64,000 bases of DNA, from NCBI RefSeq assembly GCF_009687845.1, contig NZ_BLAD01000082.1, positions 1-64,000 of the forward strand, in the 5' to 3' direction. The position numbers and the translations under genes were made by a program. The notes under the pieces are model-generated. The model saw nothing but the letters and a program-made list of their open reading frames with translations, was not told the DNA's origin and made no database searches. The stretch comes from Acrocarpospora corrugata (GTDB lineage: Bacteria; Actinomycetota; Actinomycetes; Streptosporangiales; Streptosporangiaceae). Numbering within the stretch: position 1 is the stretch's first letter; each line of letters begins with the position of its first letter. Positions 40,888-50,039 of the stretch are shown one piece after another.

Positions 40888-41067
40888 TGACACCCCGAGA
40901 ACCGGCAGGTCAGACATCAATCCCATTATTGAGCCCCACAGGATCCGATCATCGATGCAGAGCGAATCGCCCGCCTGAACGTACGCCGAAAAGACCGACT
41001 CGGCGGAGTCCTTCACGAATACTCACATGCCGCCTGAGCTGCGTGGATCAGGTTTTCGGCAGGCGCA
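40888..41067 (+). mobile_element. IS scraps: right-end sequence and TGCGCC-type IS tail
   Basis: 40888-40918 is nearly identical to 58749-58780 (CCGAGAACCGGCAGGTCAGA) and resembles the right end of the IS481-like element. From about 40939 a frame reads PIIDAERIARLNVRRKDRLG then GVLHEYSHAA and a stop, the last residues of the TGCGCC-type IS transposase. The stretch ends at 41067 with the reverse terminal word TGCGCCTGCCGA. Confidence 0.6.
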
Positions 41068-41224
41068 GGGCCGGTGGGATTGTGGCTGCTGTGGCCGTGG
41101 CCGGCCTGGTGGGCGCGCAGCCGTGCGCCAGGCCTGGGAATGGGCGGCTCCCATTAAGGCGTAGCCAACAATTCCGATACCCAGGGTGGGGCAGGGAACT
41201 CGTCGTCTTGTGAAAGGCCCGTCA

Positions 41225-42460
41225 CTATCTCTGCTCCGGAGTCAGAACGTGTCGGGTCCGGTCCCCGATCCAGGCCGCTTCGAGGATCGCGGTCAGGCTG
41301 GCGGTGTCGGTCGGGCCTGGATGGTTCTGGATCAAGCGGGTGACGCCACTGGCCATCTCCGCGAAGCGCGGGAGGTCGGCGCGTGCCACGCCGATGTCCG
41401 CCAAGGTGGTAGGGATGCCGATGTCGGCAAGGAGCCCGTCGAGCCAGGTGAGGAACGTATCTGCGGCCTCGGCATCCGAGGCGTCGGTCACGTCGAGCCC
41501 GCACACCCCGGCGAGGATGGTCAACCGGTCGCCGATGGCATCCCTGGCCGCGTCCAGCGCGTAAGGCAGCAGCAGCCCGACGCCCAGGCCGTGCGGTGTG
41601 TGGGTGGCTGCGCCGATGGGGTACTGGAGGGCGTGCGGAGCCGCGTTGCCTGCGTGGGAAAATGCGAGCCCGGCTAGCATGGACCCATAGGACATGTCCG
41701 CGCGCGCGTCCTTGTCGCCTCCGTCCCTGACGACACGGGGCAAGCTGCGGGCGATCCGCTCCGCGGCCAGGAGCGCGTAGTGATCGGTGATCGGGTTGCG
41801 GCCGAGGAAGACCTGCTCCACAGGGTCGCGCGGTCCGTGGGCCCGGGGTCGCGCGGTGTAGCTCTCCACCGCGTGACAAAACGCGTCGATGCCGGAGTGG
41901 GCAGTGACGGTCGCAGGGCAGGTGTAGGTGAGCTCGGGGTCGACGATGGCGAAGTCGGGCACGATGTGGACGCTGGAGACCCCCACCTTCAGCTCGCGGT
42001 CCGGGTCGGTCAACACCGAGACGGGCGTGAGCTCGGAGCCGGTGCCTGACGTCGTCGGGACCGCGACGAGAGGAATCGTCGGCCCCGGCACCTTCGACTC
42101 GCCGTAGAAGTCGCGCGGCGTCCCACCGTGGCGCCGGATGACGCCGACGATTTTGGCGAGGTCGATCACCGTGCCACCCCCGATGGCGAGGATTACGTCG
42201 GCGTCCACCTCTGCGGCGACCGAGACGGCCAGGGCGACATCGGCGAGTGGCACGTCCGGAGTCGCGTCGGCAAACACGCCGACGACTTCGACCTTCTCCC
42301 GCACGGCGGCCACGATCTCGGCCACGCCCGGCTGCCCCAGAAGAACCCGGTCGGTCACGATGAGGACTCGTGAGCCACACTCGGCCACCACTCGTGGGAT
42401 GTTCTGCGCGACCCCTTCGCCCACTATCAGCTGGCGTGGTCCGCGAACGGTCTCAAGCAT
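41225..42460 (-). CDS. Iron-containing alcohol dehydrogenase
   Basis: A 411-aa group III alcohol dehydrogenase. The nucleotide-binding GGGTVIDLAKIVGVI follows an N-terminal Rossmann-like half. The metal-binding part shows TAHSGIDAFCHAVESY and NAAPHALQYPIGAATHTPHG (His ligands), and PTTSGTGSELTPVSVLTD is the family signature. It interconverts an alcohol or hydroxy acid with its aldehyde or ketone using NAD(P). Its start is two bases after the stop of the Ldh-type pseudogene, so it was the distal gene of the same leftward operon. The physiological substrate is unknown; a 4-hydroxybutyrate-like compound would suit the neighbouring semialdehyde dehydrogenase. Confidence 0.88.
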   Translation of the reverse strand: MLETVRGPRQLIVGEGVAQNIPRVVAECGSRVLIVTDRVLLGQPGVAEIVAAVREKVEVVGVFADATPDVPLADVALAVSVAAEVDADVILAIGGGTVIDLAKIVGVIRRHGGTPRDFYGESKVPGPTIPLVAVPTTSGTGSELTPVSVLTDPDRELKVGVSSVHIVPDFAIVDPELTYTCPATVTAHSGIDAFCHAVESYTARPRAHGPRDPVEQVFLGRNPITDHYALLAAERIARSLPRVVRDGGDKDARADMSYGSMLAGLAFSHAGNAAPHALQYPIGAATHTPHGLGVGLLLPYALDAARDAIGDRLTILAGVCGLDVTDASDAEAADTFLTWLDGLLADIGIPTTLADIGVARADLPRFAEMASGVTRLIQNHPGPTDTASLTAILEAAWIGDRTRHVLTPEQR

Positions 42461-42461
42461 G

Positions 42462-42957
42462 TCAGTGCCTCTCTGGAACGTCGGCGGTGATTTGCTGGGC
42501 GGACGTCCAGGTCACCTGCGAGACCGGGACGGCGTCGACAAGGTTGGCTGCCGGGTGGCGCAGGCGCGCGCGCCGGGCTCCCAGACTCGGTCGTGCCCGG
42601 GCGCCCTCGGGTCCATCGCGATGAAGACGTCGCCCTTGGTGGGCGGGTCAGTCGGGTCGAGGGTTCCGCGGACATCGTCGCCAAGGGCGGTACGAGTCAA
42701 GGTCGCGACCAGCACCTCGATCATGAGCCCGAGGGCGTAGCCTTTGGGACCGCCGAAAGGGCTGATCGCCCCATCCACCGCCGCGGCCGCGTCTGTGGCG
42801 CGCACACCGGCGGAGTCTACGGCGTCCCCGGGTGCCAGCGGATTCGTGCCGACCATGGCCCGGGCCCCGCCCCACGTGTGGAGGCCGGTCAGGTCATGTG
42901 TGCACAGGGTGCGGTGATCCTCGGCGGGCACCCGGAGCAGCGGGCCGGTCACGGTAG
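42462..42957 (-). pseudogene. Ldh/MDH2-type oxidoreductase, collapsed
   Basis: Recognisable blocks are GGARAMVGTNPLAP, then AVDGAISPFGGPKGYALGLM, then RTALGDDVRGTLDPTDPPTK and PGHDRVWEPGARACAT. They match the malate/L-lactate (ureidoglycolate) dehydrogenase family, but stretches between the blocks are deleted and the N-terminus is missing. A frameshift near 42560 moves the end into another frame (ANLVDAVPVSQVTWTSAQQI) that stops at 42462. It can no longer be an active enzyme. Confidence 0.65.
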
Positions 42958-44409
42958 GTCGATCGCCGCGTAGGTGACGTCGAGGTACTCAAGGATGCCC
43001 TCGTGCGACCCCTCCTTGCCGATCCCGGACTGCTTCACGCCTCCGAACGGAGCTGACGGGTCCGAGATCAGACCACGGTTGATGCCGACCATCCCCGTCT
43101 CTAGCCCCTCGGTGAACCGGAGCGCCCGCTGGAGGTCACGGGTGAAGACGTATCCGACCAGGCCGTGCTCGGTGTCATTGGCCTTCGCCATTACCTCGTC
43201 GTCGGACGTGAACGAGATGATCGGCGCCACCGGGCCGAAGATTTCCGCCTCCAGCATCCGCGCGTCTTCGGGCACGTCGACGAGGACCGTAGGCGGGTAG
43301 AAGTAGCCCGGCCCATCCGGACGCTCGCCGCCCACCAAGACACGGGCGCCGCGATTGACCGCGTCGGCGACGAGCTCGTCGATCTTGGTGACCGAGGCCT
43401 CGTCGATCAACGCCCCGACGTCCACACCGTCGTCGAGACCATGGCCCACCGAGAGCGCACCCATGCGCATGGCAAAGCGAGCCGTGAACTCCTCGCGCAC
43501 CGGCTCCTCGACGTAGATTCGGTTGGCCGCGATGCAGGACTCCCCGATGTTGCGCATCTTGGCCACCATGGCACCGTCGAGCGCGACGTCCAGGTCCGCG
43601 TCGGCACACACGATCAAGGCCGCGTTGCCGCCCAGTTCCATGGAGGTGCGCAGCACGTTGTCCGCCGCCTGTCGTAGCAGCACGCGCCCGACCTCGGTCG
43701 ACCCGGTGAACGAAAGCTTGCGGGTCCGACGGTCGGCTAGCAGTGCTGAGACCACCTCGCCGGCACGCTTGGTTGTCACGACGTTGACGACGCCCGGGGG
43801 AACGCCGACCTCCTCCATGATGCGGGCCAGGAACAGCATGGTGAGTGGCGTCTGGGCTGCCGGCTTGGTGATCGTCGTGCAGCCCGCCGCCAGCGCAGGA
43901 GCGATCTTGCGGGCACCCATGGCCAACGGAAAGTTCCAGGGCGTCACGAAGACGCACGGTCCGACCGGCTTCGGCACGGTGAGGATGCGATATCCACCAG
44001 CGGGAGCGGTGTTGTAGCGCCCCTCGACGCGGACCGCCTCCTCGGCGAACCAACGGAAGAACTCGGCGCCGTAAGCCACCTCTCCCCGAGCCTCGGCGAG
44101 CGGCTTGCCCATCTCGAGCGTTATCAGCCGGGCGACCTCCTCGGATCGCTCGGTCAGTGCCCGGTACGTCGCGGTCAACAACTCTGACCGTTTTCGCGGC
44201 GGGGTCGCCGCCCACACCGCCATTGCCTTGCTCGCTACGTCCAGAGCGGCGAGCCCGTCAACGACGCCGGCGTCCGCCACTTCGGCGATGGTCTTGCCGG
44301 TGGCCGGGTCCTCGACGGCAAAGGTGGCTCCGCTGGCGGCGTCGCGCCAGGCGTCGCCAATCCGGAGCCGCCGGTGCTCGGGGGCCAGGACGTTCATCGG
44401 GTCACTCAT
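42949..44409 (-). CDS. NAD(P)-dependent succinate-semialdehyde-type dehydrogenase
   Basis: A 486-aa aldehyde dehydrogenase of the GabD subgroup. Visible parts are FVTPWNFPLAMGARKIAPAL (cofactor site), LSFTGSTEVGR, MELGGNAALIV (catalytic Glu) and NIGESCIAANRIYVEEPV (catalytic Cys). The end, SGIGKEGSHEGILEYLDVTY, is normal. It oxidises a semialdehyde such as succinate semialdehyde to the acid. AGGAGG lies 7 nt before the ATG at 44409; the longer open frame upstream belongs to another, broken gene. It overlaps the remnant of the Ldh-type gene and sits between ABC transporter and alcohol dehydrogenase genes, as expected for a catabolic operon. Confidence 0.9.
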   Translation of the reverse strand: MSDPMNVLAPEHRRLRIGDAWRDAASGATFAVEDPATGKTIAEVADAGVVDGLAALDVASKAMAVWAATPPRKRSELLTATYRALTERSEEVARLITLEMGKPLAEARGEVAYGAEFFRWFAEEAVRVEGRYNTAPAGGYRILTVPKPVGPCVFVTPWNFPLAMGARKIAPALAAGCTTITKPAAQTPLTMLFLARIMEEVGVPPGVVNVVTTKRAGEVVSALLADRRTRKLSFTGSTEVGRVLLRQAADNVLRTSMELGGNAALIVCADADLDVALDGAMVAKMRNIGESCIAANRIYVEEPVREEFTARFAMRMGALSVGHGLDDGVDVGALIDEASVTKIDELVADAVNRGARVLVGGERPDGPGYFYPPTVLVDVPEDARMLEAEIFGPVAPIISFTSDDEVMAKANDTEHGLVGYVFTRDLQRALRFTEGLETGMVGINRGLISDPSAPFGGVKQSGIGKEGSHEGILEYLDVTYAAIDLP

Positions 44410-44439
44410 TGCGTCGCCTCCTGTGATGTTCTTGGTGAT

Positions 44440-44625
44440 GTCCAGCGTGACCTCAGCGATCGCGCCACGCGCGTTGACGAACGGGTCGAACGTGGCCTTG
44501 GCCCTGGCTGCAGGGCGACGCCCCGCACCACCGATCGCCTTCTCGGGCCATGGCTGCTTCATCGTCGTCAGGCCGTGCTCACCGGTGACGGTCCGCCGAG
44601 GCTCGATTGCCACGTGCGGGCGCAT
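44440..44625 (-). pseudogene. GlcD-type FAD oxidase C-terminal fragment
   Basis: The minus strand reads TVTGEHGLTTMKQPWPEKAI, then ATFDPFVNARGAIAEV. It corresponds to the SGEHGIG...LDPxGxLNPGK end of glycolate-oxidase-type flavoproteins, with the NPGK part degraded. The rest of the gene is missing, between the ATPase gene and the aldehyde dehydrogenase. It was probably another enzyme of the operon. Confidence 0.5.
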
Positions 44626-44649
44626 GTTGACGTCGCCGCCCCTGCGCGG

Positions 44650-45726
44650 TTACCTTCCGGCCTCGGACAGCACCAGCCCGGTGCCCGCATCGAACAGGTG
44701 CGCGCGGTCCAGGTCGACCGTGACGTGCAGCCGCTCGCCCGGCGTACCGGTGACGGTGGGTCGTGCCTTGACCTTGAGGATCTCCGTCCCCACTCGGACG
44801 TCGACCACCGTTCGGTCACCGAGCGGCTCAAGCCCGTAGAGTTCCCCCGACAACGACGCGTTCCCACGCTGCTCGACGGACAGGTCCTCTGCGCGCAGGC
44901 CCAGCAGCAGCGGACGACCGTCCTCAGCCGTGGTCCAGCGGGGCCGCGGCAGCGTCCAGCCTTCCGCCCCGACCAGACGATCTCCCTCGGCGTGGCAGGC
45001 GAGCAGGCTGATCGGCGGGCTCCCGACGAAGCCCGCGACCCACTGGTTGGCTGGACGCTCGTACACCTCGGCCGGCGTGCCGACCTGTTGCACCTTCCCC
45101 TCCTTGAGGATCGCGACCTGGTCGGCCATGGACAGGGCCTCGACCTGGTCGTTGGTCACGTAGACGAAGGTTGCTCCGAGGCTCCGGTGGATGCGGGTGA
45201 GCTCGGTGCGCATCTCGACGCGGAGCTTGAGGTCGAGGTTCGTCAGCGGCTCGTCCATGAGAAACGCGCGCGGGCGACGGACCAGCGCCCGGGCCAGGGC
45301 GACACGCTGCATCTCACCGCCCGACAACTGCGCCGGACGACGCTGCAGCAGACGTTCGATGTGCAGCAGGCTCGACATCCGCTCGACGGCAGCGGCGATC
45401 TCGCTCGAAGAACAGCGGCGTGCCCGCAGCGGCGAAGCGATGTTCTCGTACGCGGTGAGTCGCGGGTAGAGGGCGTAGCTCTGGAAGACCATGGCCAGGT
45501 CGCGTGCGGCCGGGGCGTCACCGGTCGCGTCCCTCCCGTCCAGATGCACCGACCCGGCGTCAAGCTTCTCAAGGCCGGCGATCGCTCGCAGGGTCGTCGT
45601 CTTTCCTGCCCCGGAGGGCCCGAGCACGACGAAGAACGAGCCGTCCGGCACGTCCAGCGTCACCCCGTCCAGGGCCTGGACTTTACCGAAGGACTTGCAC
45701 AGCCCGTGCACTGCCACGGTTCCCAT
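44650..45726 (-). CDS. ABC importer ATPase 2, MalK/UgpC type
   Basis: A 358-aa CUT1-type ATPase. Motifs are Walker A VLGPSGAGKTTTLRAIAGLE, signature LSGGEMQRVALARALVRRPR, and Walker B AFLMDEPLTNLDLKLR. The C-terminal OB/TOBE region (GLRAEDLSVEQRG) is complete. It overlaps the first ATPase gene by one base (TGATG). With that gene it gives two non-identical ATPases for one importer, so the complex may be heterodimeric, as in GlpST of rhizobial glycerol importers. Confidence 0.9.
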   Translation of the reverse strand: MGTVAVHGLCKSFGKVQALDGVTLDVPDGSFFVVLGPSGAGKTTTLRAIAGLEKLDAGSVHLDGRDATGDAPAARDLAMVFQSYALYPRLTAYENIASPLRARRCSSSEIAAAVERMSSLLHIERLLQRRPAQLSGGEMQRVALARALVRRPRAFLMDEPLTNLDLKLRVEMRTELTRIHRSLGATFVYVTNDQVEALSMADQVAILKEGKVQQVGTPAEVYERPANQWVAGFVGSPPISLLACHAEGDRLVGAEGWTLPRPRWTTAEDGRPLLLGLRAEDLSVEQRGNASLSGELYGLEPLGDRTVVDVRVGTEILKVKARPTVTGTPGERLHVTVDLDRAHLFDAGTGLVLSEAGR

Positions 45727-46793
45727 CAGGCCACCAGCTCTTCCGTGCTCACGTCGTAGACCGGCGGGGGCCCGCCGGTGTGCCGCAGCCCGACCGGTGC
45801 GTCAGCATCGAAACGGACAGTCGGTGGCATCCGAACCCGTACGTCGCCCTGGCCGCCGTGGTCGACCACGTAGATGATTTCGTCGCCCAGCCACTCCGCC
45901 GAGACCACGCGGGCCGGGACCGAACCTTCCGCCCCTGGTTCTGTGACTTCCAGCGCCTCCGGCCGGACGCCCGCGACCAGGCCACGGTCGCGCGGCAGGT
46001 TTGGCGGTGGCGTGAGGACCAGTCCGCTCTTACTGCGCAGCTTCCCGTCGGCCACCTCCACCTCAATCAGATTCATCGGCGGGGAGCCGATGAACGCGGC
46101 GCAGAAAAGACTCGCCGGACGGTCGTAGACTTCCAGCGGCGTGCCGATCTGCTCGACGCGGCCCTTGTTGAGGATGGCGATTCTGTGACCGAGTGACATC
46201 GCCTCGACTTGGTCGTGGGTGACGTAGACCATCGTCGTCCCCAGCTCCCCCTGCAGGTGCTTGATCTCCGTGCGCATGTCCGCCCTCAGCTCCGCGTCCA
46301 GATTGGTGAGGGGCTCGTCCATGAGGAATGCGCGCGGTCGTCGCACCAGGGCGCGAGCGAGCGCGACGCGCTGCTGCTCCCCGCCGGACAGCCGGTGCGG
46401 TCGCCGGTCCAGGAGCGGACCAAGCCGCATCAGCCGGGCGGCCTCTTCGACCCGCTCGTTCACCTCCGCCTTGGGCAGTCCCTCGGCCCGCAGTGGGAAC
46501 GCCAGGTTGTCGCGGGTTCTCAGATGCGGGTAGAGAGCGTAGAACTGGAACACCATGGCGATGTCGCGCTCGGCCGGCGGCAGGTCGTTGACCAGCGTGT
46601 CGCCGATGCGGATGTCGCCCGTCGTCTGCCTCTCCAGGCCGGCTATGGCCCGCAGCGTGGTCGTCTTGCCGCAGCCCGAAGGGCCGAGCATCACGAACAG
46701 CTCGCCGTCGCCGATGGACAGGTCCACGTGATCAACCGCGACCGTCCCGTCCGGGTAGCGCTTGTGCAGGGCGTTCACCTCGATGCCCGCCAT
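45726..46793 (-). CDS. ABC importer ATPase 1, MalK/UgpC type
   Basis: A 355-aa ATPase with Walker A MLGPSGCGKTTTLRAIAGLE, signature LSGGEQQRVALARALVRRPR and Walker B AFLMDEPLTNLDAELRADM, plus a TOBE-type C-terminus (VAGVRPEALEVTEPG). It is clearly related to its neighbour, and identical over the stretch between signature and Walker B, so the pair probably arose by duplication. Its start overlaps the permease stop by one base. Expression is coupled across the whole transporter. Confidence 0.9.
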   Translation of the reverse strand: MAGIEVNALHKRYPDGTVAVDHVDLSIGDGELFVMLGPSGCGKTTTLRAIAGLERQTTGDIRIGDTLVNDLPPAERDIAMVFQFYALYPHLRTRDNLAFPLRAEGLPKAEVNERVEEAARLMRLGPLLDRRPHRLSGGEQQRVALARALVRRPRAFLMDEPLTNLDAELRADMRTEIKHLQGELGTTMVYVTHDQVEAMSLGHRIAILNKGRVEQIGTPLEVYDRPASLFCAAFIGSPPMNLIEVEVADGKLRSKSGLVLTPPPNLPRDRGLVAGVRPEALEVTEPGAEGSVPARVVSAEWLGDEIIYVVDHGGQGDVRVRMPPTVRFDADAPVGLRHTGGPPPVYDVSTEELVA

Positions 46794-47704
46794 CAGCGTC
46801 GCACCGCCCCGAGCGTCACACCGGCGATGAGGTGCTTACGCACCAGGTAGGCGAAGACGAGCACCGGTAGGGCGAACACTACGGAGGCGGCGGCCACCAG
46901 ACCCCAGTCCACAGTGGTTCCACCGATGAGGCCGGCGATGGCGGGTGGGGCCGTCCGCACGCTGTCGCTGGAGGTAAGGAAGATGGCGAACACGAACTCG
47001 TTCCACGAGAAGATGAGTGCGAACACCGCTGTCGCGGCGATGCCGGGCAGGAGCAGGGGAAGGGTGAATCGCCGGAACGCCTGCAAGCGGGTGTAGCCGT
47101 CGAGCATGGCGGCGTCCTCGTACTCTGCGGGTACCTCGTCGACGAACCCCTTCATCATCCAGATCGTGAACGGGACGTTGAACGCGGTGTAGATGAGGAT
47201 CAGGCCGAGCTTGGTGTCGATGAGTCCGAGTTGGCGGTACATGAGGAAGATCGGGATCACGACCACCACGGGCGGCATGAAGCGGGTGGACAGGATGAAG
47301 AACAGTTGGTCCTTCTTGGCCTTCACGGCGAAGCGTGAGTAGGCCCAGGCCGCCGGGACCCCCAGCACGGTGGCCAGCACCGTGGAGACCCCGGCGACCA
47401 CGACGGAGTTGAGGAACGAGACGGACAAGGACGAGCGACCGCCGCCGGAGGAGAAGAACACGTCCTTGAAGTGGTCCAGAGTGACCTGGAAGTCGAAGAA
47501 CTTGGCCGGGATGGCGTAGACGTCCCGGTTCTCCTTGATGGACGTCTCGATCATCCACAGCACCGGAAAGAGCATCACGGCGGCCAGCACGGTCAACACC
47601 GCGATCTCCAGCACGGAGAGGCCCCGGCCGCCAAAGCGGCGCGCGGGGGGCGTGCGATCCCGGGCAGGATCTGTGGACACGGCCTCGTTGATGGAGACGG
47701 CCAT
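46793..47704 (-). CDS. CUT1-type ABC permease (MalG-like)
   Basis: A 303-aa permease with six hydrophobic segments (SVLEIAVLTVLAAVMLFPVL first). The cytoplasmic EAA loop reads EYEDAAMLDGYTRLQAFRRF, followed by LPLLLPGIAATAVFALIFSW and NEFVFAIFL. The true start is the ATG at 47704 (MAVSINEAVS), overlapping the stop of the other permease by one base; a longer upstream reading is out-of-frame shadow. It forms the channel with the next gene. Confidence 0.9.
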   Translation of the reverse strand: MAVSINEAVSTDPARDRTPPARRFGGRGLSVLEIAVLTVLAAVMLFPVLWMIETSIKENRDVYAIPAKFFDFQVTLDHFKDVFFSSGGGRSSLSVSFLNSVVVAGVSTVLATVLGVPAAWAYSRFAVKAKKDQLFFILSTRFMPPVVVVIPIFLMYRQLGLIDTKLGLILIYTAFNVPFTIWMMKGFVDEVPAEYEDAAMLDGYTRLQAFRRFTLPLLLPGIAATAVFALIFSWNEFVFAIFLTSSDSVRTAPPAIAGLIGGTTVDWGLVAAASVVFALPVLVFAYLVRKHLIAGVTLGAVRR

Positions 47705-48654
47705 CAGTCCTCCTTGAGCTTGTTCAAGTAGCGCAGGTAGAGCTGCGTGAGGACGATGACGATGAGGACCATGAGGATCCCGTACGCTGAGGCGGTTCCG
47801 GTGTTGAAGCCCAGGAACGCGACCTTGTAGACGTGGAACGACAACGTCTCGGTGGAGACCCCCGGACCTCCGCTGGTGAGGATGTAGACGAGCTCGAACA
47901 GCCGGAAGGCCTCGATGGCCCTGAACAACACGGCAATGAGGAGCAGCGGCCACACCAGCGGAAGAGTGATGGTGCGGAACCGGAACCACTCGGACGCCCG
48001 ATCGATCGAGGCGGCCTCGTACAAGTATTTGGGGACCGCGGTAAGGCCCGCGAGTGCGATGAGCATGATGAACGGCGTCCATTGCCAGGTGTCGACCAGG
48101 ATCAGGGAAATCAATGCCGTTTGCTGCCGGGTGAGCCACTCCACCTGCCCCAGGCCGAGCGAGCCGAGCATGCTGTTGATCACGCCGAATTGCGCGTCGA
48201 GCATGAATCGCCAGAACAGCCCGACCACGACCGGCGACAGCATCATCGGAATTAGGAACAGAGTGGTCAGCAGTCCTCGCCCGTGCGTGCGCCGTGAGAT
48301 CAGGTAGGCGATGGTGAAACCGAGCACGGTCTGCAGGGTGACCGCGCCGACCACGTAGATCAACGTCGTCAAGGCCCTCTGGTGGACCTGCGCCGAAGTC
48401 AGGATGGCGGTGTAGTTCTCGAACCAGACGAAATGGGCGGACCCCCCGCGGGTGGCCGAGTAGTCGGTGAAAGACAGGTACAACGCCCACAGCAACGGGA
48501 ACACCGACATTGCGAGCAACAGCAGCAACGCGGGGGAAATGAATGCCACAGTGAGCCAGCGGTCGCTCAAGCGGCGGGACCAGCCCGGTGCAGGCGGCGT
48601 CGCGGACGCCACCTGCCCGGGGTGGTCGGTCGTCAGAGGGACGGGGTCACTCAC
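47704..48654 (-). CDS. CUT1-type ABC permease (MalF-like)
   Basis: A 316-aa permease. The N-terminus MSDPVPLTTDHPGQVASATP is followed by six hydrophobic segments and the EAA loop PKYLYEAASIDRASEWFRFR. A LMLDAQFGVINSMLGSLGLG segment precedes the cytoplasmic loop, as in other sugar permeases. It overlaps the binding-protein gene by four bases (ATGA) and the second permease gene by one base. Confidence 0.9.
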   Translation of the reverse strand: MSDPVPLTTDHPGQVASATPPAPGWSRRLSDRWLTVAFISPALLLLLAMSVFPLLWALYLSFTDYSATRGGSAHFVWFENYTAILTSAQVHQRALTTLIYVVGAVTLQTVLGFTIAYLISRRTHGRGLLTTLFLIPMMLSPVVVGLFWRFMLDAQFGVINSMLGSLGLGQVEWLTRQQTALISLILVDTWQWTPFIMLIALAGLTAVPKYLYEAASIDRASEWFRFRTITLPLVWPLLLIAVLFRAIEAFRLFELVYILTSGGPGVSTETLSFHVYKVAFLGFNTGTASAYGILMVLIVIVLTQLYLRYLNKLKED

Positions 48655-50039
48655 AGCCCGCCGCCGCCCTTGCTGCCGCTGGAGTCGAGCACGGCCTGCT
48701 GCTCCTTGGCGATGTCGTTGAGCGCGTCCTTCGGCGTCTCCGCGCCGTTGAGAGCGGCGTTCACGTTGGTGTTCTCAATGTCGACGAGGCGCGCGTACTC
48801 GGGCACGTTCCACATGTCCCGCATCCGCGGAACCGAGTCGGCGTACACCTTGTTGAACGGCCCGGCATTGAGGAACTCGGGCGACTCCAGGGCGTCCGTA
48901 CGCGATGGCACGCCACCAGCCGCGGCCCACTTCTTCTGGATGTCGGCCTGCTGGAACCACTTCATGAAGTTCAGGGCCTCCGCCTGGTTCGCCTCGGAGG
49001 AGTAGGCCGACACGTGCATCCCCATGCCGCCGAGAGGCACCAGGTTCGTCTTCTGGCTCGGCAGGGTGGCAAAACCCAGCTTGCCGAGAATCTCCTCCCG
49101 CGTGGTGCCGAGCGTCGACTGCTTCGGGTCAAGCAGGCCGCCGCTCGCGGCGATCCAGTTGAACGCGATGCACGCCTTGCCCTGGGCGACCGCCGCGTTC
49201 ACCTCGTCGATGAACCAGTTGCCTGAGCCCGTGGCGGTCAGCGGCTTCATCTTGTTGACCAGGACGTCCATCGCCTCCTGACCCGCAGCGTCGTTGAGGA
49301 CGCCCTCGATCTTGCGCGTCTTGGGGTCCCAGAGGTTGCCGCCGTAGACGCCGTTGACCGTGTTGTAGGTTACGGCCGCGGCGTCGGAGCCGTTGGCCTG
49401 GTGGAAAGCCAGCCCGCTGACGCCAGGGTTGTCCGCCTGGCACTTCGCGGCGGCTGCGATCATCTCGTCCCAGGTCTGCGGTGGCTTGTCGCCGATCAGG
49501 TCCTTGCGGTAGATCATCGTCCAGGTGTCGCCGAGCAGCGGCAGTCCGTACAGGCTGGCGTTCTCGTCGCGCTTCCCGGTCTCCGCCTGGGGGAACTGGC
49601 CGTAGGCCGCCAGGAGGTACGGGTTGTAGGCATTGACGTCGATGTTCTGCTTGACGAAGTCGGTGATGTCGACGATGTTGCCGTTCGTCACGGCCTCGCC
49701 GATGTGCTGCGAGTCCAGGATCGGGATGTCGAAGTCGGTCTTGTGCGCTGCGAACTGGGTGAATATCGCGTCGTGCCAGTTCGCGTTCGGTACGGTGTTG
49801 ACCTTGATGGTCACGTTCGGGCGATCCTTGGTGTACTCCGCGTTCGCGAAGGCTTCGAGCGCCTGGGCGGGGGGCCACTCGAACCAGATGAAGCTGAGGG
49901 TCAGCGGGTCCTTGGTGAGCTCCGGGATGGTCGCCGGTGCCTTGGGGGCGCTCGCCTCCGTGCCGCCGCCGCAAGCCGCCACGGCCGTGGCCAACAACAT
50001 GGCCGCGGACAGTCGTCCTAGTCGCTTTGGATACCGCAT
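48651..50039 (-). CDS. Extracellular solute-binding lipoprotein, CUT1 importer
   Basis: A protein of about 462 aa starting MRYPKRLGRLSAAMLLATAV, with a lipobox (AVAACGGG). It is a type-1 solute-binding protein for carbohydrates or polyols; TLSFIWFEWPPAQALEAFAN and FDIPILDSQHIGEAVTNGNI are in the N-lobe, and TWTMIYRKDLIGDKPPQTWD follows the usual first hinge region. The ligand is not obvious; sugar alcohol, glycerol-like or sugar-acid compounds are possible. It is the first gene of the leftward operon, divergent from a FadR-type regulator across about 290 bp. Confidence 0.85.
   Translation of the reverse strand: MRYPKRLGRLSAAMLLATAVAACGGGTEASAPKAPATIPELTKDPLTLSFIWFEWPPAQALEAFANAEYTKDRPNVTIKVNTVPNANWHDAIFTQFAAHKTDFDIPILDSQHIGEAVTNGNIVDITDFVKQNIDVNAYNPYLLAAYGQFPQAETGKRDENASLYGLPLLGDTWTMIYRKDLIGDKPPQTWDEMIAAAAKCQADNPGVSGLAFHQANGSDAAAVTYNTVNGVYGGNLWDPKTRKIEGVLNDAAGQEAMDVLVNKMKPLTATGSGNWFIDEVNAAVAQGKACIAFNWIAASGGLLDPKQSTLGTTREEILGKLGFATLPSQKTNLVPLGGMGMHVSAYSSEANQAEALNFMKWFQQADIQKKWAAAGGVPSRTDALESPEFLNAGPFNKVYADSVPRMRDMWNVPEYARLVDIENTNVNAALNGAETPKDALNDIAKEQQAVLDSSGSKGGGGL

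Noticed and set aside
42949-44625. The semialdehyde dehydrogenase starting at 44625
   Set aside because: The first 72 codons are the tail of a GlcD-type oxidase; the start at 44409 has AGGAGG at the right spacing.
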